DNA from: Proteiniphilum sp.
GTDB taxonomy: Bacteria; Bacteroidota; Bacteroidia; Bacteroidales; Dysgonomonadaceae
Assembly: GCA_031284475.1 (NCBI GenBank)
Contig: JAISZV010000247.1
Coordinates: forward strand, 1 to 9,244
Direction of reading: 5' to 3'
Length of the DNA: 9,244 nt
The number at the start of each line of letters is the position of its first letter. The first letter of the stretch is position 1. Positions 5,987-9,244 of the stretch are shown here, one piece after another. Both the position numbers and the translations under genes were made by a program. The notes beneath the pieces were generated by a model. The model was not told the DNA's origin, ran no database searches, and saw only the letters and a program-made list of their open reading frames with translations.

Positions 5987-6762
5987 ATCTCATTGATACG
6001 CATGCTCATCTGTTTGCTGAGGAATTTAAGGATGACCTTCGGGAAGTAGTCTCCCGGGCAAAAAAGGCGGGAGTGGAGAAAGCGCTGCTGCCCAATATTG
6101 ATGAAGTTTCCGTGCTTCGCCTGAAACAGTGCGTATTGGATTATCCCGGTTTTTTTTATCCTATGATGGGACTTCATCCCACTGGTGTGGGTGGAGGGGA
6201 TTGGAAAAGACAGTTAGATACCATTTACCGGGAGTTGAATGCCGGGGATTACATTGCCGTAGGCGAGATAGGAATTGATTTATATTGGGATACTTCATTG
6301 CGGGAGGCCCAAATAAAAGCCTTTGAGGAACAGTTGAAATGGAGCATTGAGAAAGACCTGCCCGTGTCTATCCATTTCAGGAATGCCACGGAAGAGGTGA
6401 TACAAAGTATCCGAAGGGTGGGGGCGCAATCGCTGAGAGGCGTATTTCACAGCTTCGGAGGAACAAAAGCAGAGTTGGAAGCGATATTGGAGTTAGACAA
6501 TTTCCTGATAGGGATCAACGGAGTAGTAACCTTTAAAAATTCGGGATTGTCCGAAACGCTGAAACATTGCCCTACCAACCGGGTAGTACTTGAAACCGAC
6601 TCTCCTTATCTTGCGCCGGCGCCTTACAGGGGAAAAAGAAATGAGCCTGCCCGGCTGATTCACATTATTGCACAATTGGCCGGAATATGGAATAAAGACG
6701 AGGAAACAGTTGCACAAATCACCAGCCGCAACGCCCGGGAATTATTCAAATTGGGCAGTTGA
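5983..6762 (+). CDS. tatD: TatD-family metal-dependent hydrolase / DNase
   Basis: TatD enzymes are cytoplasmic metal-dependent hydrolases of the amidohydrolase TIM-barrel fold with 3'-5' exonuclease or DNase activity, linked to DNA repair and turnover. All metal ligands expected for the family are visible: the N-terminal HxH in IDTHAH (H7, H9), E95 in AVGEIGIDLYWD, H131 in SIHFRNA, H156 in VFHSFGG, and D206 in ETDSPYLAP. The C-terminal loop PYRGKRNEP is also typical. At 259 aa it is full length. Its ATG overlaps the stop of the upstream gene by 4 bases and there is no other plausible start. tatD is used here as a family name; which paralogue (TatD, YcfH or YjjV type) this is cannot be settled from the sequence alone. 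Confidence 0.93.
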   Translation: MNLIDTHAHLFAEEFKDDLREVVSRAKKAGVEKALLPNIDEVSVLRLKQCVLDYPGFFYPMMGLHPTGVGGGDWKRQLDTIYRELNAGDYIAVGEIGIDLYWDTSLREAQIKAFEEQLKWSIEKDLPVSIHFRNATEEVIQSIRRVGAQSLRGVFHSFGGTKAELEAILELDNFLIGINGVVTFKNSGLSETLKHCPTNRVVLETDSPYLAPAPYRGKRNEPARLIHIIAQLAGIWNKDEETVAQITSRNARELFKLGS

Positions 6763-6829
6763 GTTAGCTTTCATTTATCAATTAGAGGAGTGAAAATAGT
6801 TTTTTATTAAAATTATTGGGATAGAAGTA

Positions 6830-6858
6830 TTGTATAATCGATAAATTCTGTAATTTTG
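6830..6858 (+). promoter_or_regulatory. Promoter of tRNA-Ser (and possibly the exb operon)
   Basis: TTG at 6830-6832 and an exact -7 box TAATTTTG at 6851-6858 are separated by 18 bases. The start site would fall near 6865, some 85 bases before the tRNA. A weaker -7-like sequence, TAATTTGC, occurs at 6893-6900 closer to the tRNA. I see no TAnnTTTG motif between the tRNA and exbB, so this promoter may also feed exbB. Confidence 0.5.
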
Positions 6859-6859
6859 C

Positions 6860-6878
6860 TTCCCGAATGGAGCGGGAA
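6860..6878 (+). other. Small hairpin at the predicted tRNA transcript start
   Basis: TTCCCG (6860-6865) is the exact reverse complement of CGGGAA (6873-6878), with a 7-base loop AATGGAG. It starts two bases after the -7 box, so it overlaps the expected transcription start. It could be an operator half-site pair or a 5'-leader structure. Confidence 0.3.
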
Positions 6879-6916
6879 TGAAATATTTTTTGTAATTTGC
6901 ACCCGTTTTCAAAAAA

Positions 6917-6934
6917 ATCTCTTTCAGAAGAGAT
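6917..6934 (+). other. Leader hairpin upstream of tRNA-Ser
   Basis: ATCTCTT (6917-6923) pairs perfectly with AAGAGAT (6928-6934) around a TCAG loop. A related but imperfect sequence, TCTCTTCAGGGAGAG, occurs at 6942-6956 and runs into the 5' end of the tRNA. It may be a processing feature for 5'-end maturation. Confidence 0.35.
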
Positions 6935-6950
6935 CTCCATTTCTCTTCAG

Positions 6951-7038
6951 GGAGAGGTGCTCGAGTGGTTGAAGAGGCACGCCTGGAAAGCGTGTATACG
7001 CCAAAAGTGTATCGCGGGTTCGAATCCCGCTCTCTCCG
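6951..7038 (+). tRNA. tRNA-Ser (anticodon GGA)
   Basis: The 88-nt cloverleaf folds fully. The acceptor stem GGAGAGG (6951-6957) pairs with TCTCTCC (7031-7037), the last pair being G-U. The D arm is CTC/GAG with GG in the loop. The anticodon stem CACGC/GCGTG holds the loop CTGGAAA, placing anticodon GGA at 6985-6987, which reads UCC and UCU. A long variable arm (6995-7013, TATAC pairing with GTATC-like bases) marks a class II serine tRNA. The T arm is GCGGG-TTCGAAT-CCCGC. The discriminator is G7038, as for serine. CCA is not encoded, so it must be added after transcription. Confidence 0.97.
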
Positions 7039-7151
7039 CTCCTAAAGAATAAAAGAAGAAAGTTATTATAACAGAGGATAGACAGAAAATCTGGAATTTA
7101 AATATTAAAAATAAACAAGTAAAGATCATTAATCACAAAATTGGACACACA

Positions 7152-7949
7152 ATGAAAAAGTTATTTGCAATTTTAGCGATCTTCGGAATAATATCCGTAG
7201 GATTGCCGTCGGTTCTTTTAGCGCAACAAGATACTGCCGGAGAAACAGAACAGGTTGCCGCTACTTCAGTTGAAACAACACCGGTTGCCGTTCAGGAAAC
7301 ATCAGGCGGTTTTCATCAGGCGTTGAAAGTGAAATTTATTGAGGGCGGGGCCGCGTTTATGAGCTTGATCGCTATCTGTTTGATCCTGGGTTTGGCTTTT
7401 TGTCTTGAAAGAATTATCTACCTGAGTCTCGCTGACGTGGATCCGGATGCTTTCCTGAATAAAGTAGGCGATATACTCGACAAGGGCGATCTGGAAACTG
7501 CGAAAGATATTGCACGCAATACCAGAGGCCCCGTGGCGTCTATTGTATATCAAGGATTGCTTCGCCTCGACCAGGGCCCCGATGCAGTGGAACGCTCCAT
7601 CGTTTCTTACGGCGGCGTACAGTCGGGCTTGCTGGAAAGAAACCTTTCATGGATCACCCTTTTTATCGCTATTGCCCCTTCACTCGGATTCTTGGGAACG
7701 GTAGTAGGTATGGTTATGGCTTTCGATGATATCCAGAGAGCAGGAGATATGAGCCCGACGATTGTTGCCGGCGGTATGAAAGTGGCTTTGATCACTACCG
7801 TGGGCGGTTTGATTGTAGCTATTATTCTCCAGATCATTTACAACTACATCCTTTCTAAAATGGAAGGTATCTTAAACAAGATGGAAAATGCTTCCATTAC
7901 CTTCCTGGATCAGGTGATCAAATATAATGTTAAATACAAAAATCTGTAA
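7152..7949 (+). CDS. exbB: ExbB/TolQ-family proton channel subunit
   Basis: ExbB forms the pentameric inner-membrane scaffold that, with ExbD, converts proton flow into work on TonB. Residues 1-25 (MKKLFAILAIFGIISVGLPSVLLAQ) look like a cleavable signal peptide or extra first helix, followed by a Thr/Glu/Val-rich periplasmic linker; this extended N-terminus is common in Bacteroidetes. The core begins with a membrane helix at about 68-92 (FMSLIAICLILGLAFCLERI), then a cytoplasmic domain (93-165). Two conserved channel helices follow: ITLFIAIAPSLGFLGTVVGMVMAF (168-191) and VALITTVGGLIVAIILQIIYNYI (211-233). LGFLGTVVG and ALITTVGGL are the family signatures. At 265 aa it is full length. It is the first gene of an operon with a 4-TM protein and two exbD genes. 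No promoter is recognisable directly upstream. Confidence 0.95.
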   Translation: MKKLFAILAIFGIISVGLPSVLLAQQDTAGETEQVAATSVETTPVAVQETSGGFHQALKVKFIEGGAAFMSLIAICLILGLAFCLERIIYLSLADVDPDAFLNKVGDILDKGDLETAKDIARNTRGPVASIVYQGLLRLDQGPDAVERSIVSYGGVQSGLLERNLSWITLFIAIAPSLGFLGTVVGMVMAFDDIQRAGDMSPTIVAGGMKVALITTVGGLIVAIILQIIYNYILSKMEGILNKMENASITFLDQVIKYNVKYKNL

Positions 7950-7954
7950 TTATT

Positions 7955-8434
7955 ATGGCTGTAACAAAAATACACAGAGCCTCCAGATTTACGCTTTACA
8001 TAGGAGTTTTGATTACTCTTGCGGTAATGGCGTTGTTTTATCTGGGAGGCCAGGTGCCGGCGCATGAGAAAATTGCGGCCGATATGAGTCAGCCTAAGTT
8101 TACGGATCTTGTATTGTATTGGGCCTATATTCTTTTGGCAATTACCGTAATCATCTTAGTGGGGTTTGCAATTGTAGGTTTCGTGAAAGGGCTGAAAGAG
8201 AATCCAAAGAAAGCTTTGGGTGGATTTCTGTCGCTTGTGGGACTGGCGGCAGTGCTGGTGATTACTTATATGATAGGCGACGGAACGCTTTTGAATATTC
8301 CGGGATATGAAGGAGAAGATAATACATCCTCAACGTTGAAGATAGCGGATATGTGGCTTTATAGCGCATATATTATGTTTGTTATCACACTGTTGGCAAT
8401 GATTGTCTTGCCGTTGTTTAAAAGAAAAAAATAA
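7955..8434 (+). CDS. Four-helix membrane protein of the exb operon, function unknown
   Basis: The 159-aa protein has four likely membrane helices at about 12-31, 53-78, 87-107 and 132-155, with basic residues at the N-terminus (KIHRASR), after helix 2 (KGLKENPKK) and at the C-terminus (FKRKK). This predicts cytoplasmic ends and two periplasmic loops. Helices 2 and 4 are similar: DLVLYWAYILLAIT (51-64) against DMWLYSAYIMFVIT (132-145), sharing D, LY, AYI and IT. This suggests duplication of a two-helix unit. There is no acidic channel residue of the ExbD type. It starts 5 bases after the exbB stop and 39 bases before exbD, so it is almost certainly co-expressed with them. An accessory subunit of the Exb complex is inference from position only; I do not recognise a named family. 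Confidence 0.88.
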   Translation: MAVTKIHRASRFTLYIGVLITLAVMALFYLGGQVPAHEKIAADMSQPKFTDLVLYWAYILLAITVIILVGFAIVGFVKGLKENPKKALGGFLSLVGLAAVLVITYMIGDGTLLNIPGYEGEDNTSSTLKIADMWLYSAYIMFVITLLAMIVLPLFKRKK

Positions 8435-8436
8435 TC

Positions 8437-8453
8437 GACCCCTGTTAGAGGTC
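8437..8453 (+). other. Intercistronic hairpin before exbD
   Basis: GACC (8437-8440) and CT (8442-8443) pair with AG (8447-8448) and GGTC (8450-8453) around a GTT loop, with one C-A mismatch. It lies in the 39-base gap between the membrane protein gene and exbD, 20 bases before the exbD ATG. It has only a delayed T-run (8469-8474) and is more likely an mRNA processing or stability element than a terminator. Confidence 0.3.
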
Positions 8454-8473
8454 AATTTAAAGAAAGGTTTTTT

Positions 8474-9106
8474 ATGGCAAAGTCAAATAGAAAAGTTCCG
8501 GGACTTAATGCAAGTTCAATGGCTGACGTTTCATTCCTTTTGCTGACCTTTTTCTTGCTTGTTTCAAATATGGACGTTGACTCCGGCTTGGCTCGCCGAC
8601 TGCCGCCGCCGCCACAAACAGAAGAACAAACTAAAGTGGATGTGCAGCGCAGGAATCTGTTGGTTGTATTGGTGAATGCCCAAAACGAGACCATGGTGGC
8701 AAACCCGCAGGGTACCGAGTGGTATGCCAGTACAGCCGAGCTAAGGGGTGAAGTAGGAGGAAAGCCTGCACTGAAAGACAAGGTGAAAGAGTTTGTATTG
8801 AATACGGCTAACAGTCTTGATCTGCCCGAACTCGAAGAGCAGGATTTCGGAGCGCCGATAGGCGTGGTTCCGGTTACTGCCGCCCACGTAGTCTCTATCC
8901 AAAATGACGCTACTACCAGTTATAAAGCGTACATCGCTGTGCAGAACGAGGTAGTGAGGGCATACAACGAGTTGAGGGAAGAAGGGGCAAAGAAATATTT
9001 CAATACTTCATACGGGGAGTTGACGGAAGAACAGCTGAAACAGATTCAGGATCTCTATCCTAAACGTATTTCTGAAGCAGAACCTAAAAATTATGGAGGA
9101 AAATAA
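8474..9106 (+). CDS. exbD: ExbD/TolR-family protein, long form
   Basis: ExbD is the single-span partner of ExbB. It carries the proton-responsive aspartate in its membrane helix and a periplasmic domain. Here a basic N-terminus (MAKSNRKVPGLNASS) leads to MADVSFLLLTFFLLVSNM (16-33), in which D18 matches the essential aspartate of the family. The linker contains a proline run (LPPPPQ, 43-48). The periplasmic part is about 175 aa, longer than the roughly 95-100 aa of a standard ExbD. A beta-rich start, RRNLLVVLVNAQNETMVANPQG, is followed by an enlarged segment (about 100-145) and a charged C-terminal tail (LTEEQLKQIQDLYPKRISEAEPKN). Classification is firm from the helix; the role of the extra periplasmic region is unknown. 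The stop lies 2 bases before the next exbD. Confidence 0.92.
   Translation: MAKSNRKVPGLNASSMADVSFLLLTFFLLVSNMDVDSGLARRLPPPPQTEEQTKVDVQRRNLLVVLVNAQNETMVANPQGTEWYASTAELRGEVGGKPALKDKVKEFVLNTANSLDLPELEEQDFGAPIGVVPVTAAHVVSIQNDATTSYKAYIAVQNEVVRAYNELREEGAKKYFNTSYGELTEEQLKQIQDLYPKRISEAEPKNYGGK
9095..9099 (+). promoter_or_regulatory. Shine-Dalgarno-like GGAGG before the second exbD
   Basis: GGAGG lies 9 bases before the ATG at 9109, inside the Gly-Gly-Lys C-terminus of the first exbD. Most other starts in the window have no such motif. It may simply reflect the glycine codons, or it may help reinitiation between the two tightly spaced genes. Confidence 0.35.
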
Positions 9107-9108
9107 AA

Positions 9109-9244
9109 ATGGGAAAATTTAATAAAAGCGGTAAACGAGAGATGCCCGAAATGAATACGGCGTCGATGCCTGATATTGTTTTCGCCATCTTGTTTTTCTT
9201 TATGGTTACTACCACCATGCGTTCGGAAACACTGATGGTAAGAG
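9109..9244 (+). CDS. exbD: Second ExbD/TolR-family protein, C-terminus cut by window edge
   Basis: Forty-five codons are visible. The start reads MGKFNKSGKREMPEMNTASM, followed by PDIVFAILFFFMVTTTMRSETLMV. The pattern is that of ExbD: a polar basic N-terminus, then a membrane helix that starts with an Asp (D22 in MPDIVF) at the position of the proton-responsive aspartate. It begins 2 bases after the stop of the first exbD, so the two are almost certainly made from one transcript. The periplasmic domain is outside the window. The helix differs clearly from that of the first copy (FAILFFFMVTTTM against SFLLLTFFLLVSNM), so the pair are diverged paralogues that could form a hetero-oligomer; that last point is inference. 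Confidence 0.93.
   Translation, partial: MGKFNKSGKREMPEMNTASMPDIVFAILFFFMVTTTMRSETLMVR

Noticed and set aside
6951..7038. tRNA-Ser as a possible integration site (att) for a mobile element
   Set aside because: I found no duplicated tRNA 3' end downstream, no integrase gene, and the flanking genes are housekeeping or exb genes.
6947..7129. Minus-strand 60-codon open frame ending in HFWRIHAFQACLFNHSSTSP
   Set aside because: It is antisense to tRNA-Ser. This AGFEPA...HFWRIHAFQA type of peptide is a familiar false annotation produced by reading serine tRNA genes backwards.
8452..8781. Minus-strand 109-codon open frame opposite exbD
   Set aside because: It is a shadow of the ExbD membrane helix and proline linker, with no start context or neighbour to support it.

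Overview
The window looks like chromosomal DNA of a Bacteroidetes bacterium, most likely order Bacteroidales. Three things point there. The promoter-like motifs have the TAnnTTTG form of the Bacteroidetes primary sigma factor. Start codons mostly lack a Shine-Dalgarno sequence. The gene content is Bacteroidales-like: a proline-rich TonB with the PEFPGG...RYP C-terminal domain, an ExbB with a cleavable-looking N-terminus, two ExbD paralogues, and a 231-aa family I know only from this phylum. I cannot name the genus. I see no insertion sequence, phage gene, CRISPR array or obvious horizontally acquired segment, and no gene-free stretch reaches 300 bases.

Layout. Positions 1-1855 (minus strand) hold the N-terminal two thirds of the ATP-dependent protease Lon, cut by the window edge before its protease domain. 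Everything else reads on the plus strand. After a compact 85-bp divergent intergenic region come trmN6 (tRNA adenine-N6 methyltransferase) and hpt (hypoxanthine phosphoribosyltransferase, GTG start). A 237-bp intergenic region then carries the promoter of a tonB gene; its -7 box lies inside a 28-bp near-perfect palindrome. A strong intrinsic terminator follows tonB and sits only 16 bp before a polyprenyl diphosphate synthase gene. Next are a conserved protein of unknown function and a TatD-family metal-dependent hydrolase, which overlap by 4 bp. A tRNA-Ser(GGA) gene with its own promoter-like motif comes next, then the operon exbB - 4-TM membrane protein - exbD - exbD, the last gene cut by the window end.

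How the genes work together. TonB, ExbB and the ExbD pair are the parts of an inner-membrane, proton-motive-force-driven machine that energises outer-membrane TonB-dependent (SusC-like) transporters. The four-helix protein between exbB and exbD has the position and spacing of an accessory subunit, and it appears to be built from two copies of a two-helix unit. The remaining genes are housekeeping: protein quality control (Lon), tRNA modification and supply (TrmN6, tRNA-Ser), purine salvage (Hpt), isoprenoid chain synthesis, and a TatD nuclease.

The most interesting items are the palindrome over the tonB promoter, the duplicated four-helix protein in the exb operon, the terminator placed against the prenyl synthase start, and the uncharacterised protein coupled to tatD. 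None of these amounts to a clearly new defence or mobile system.
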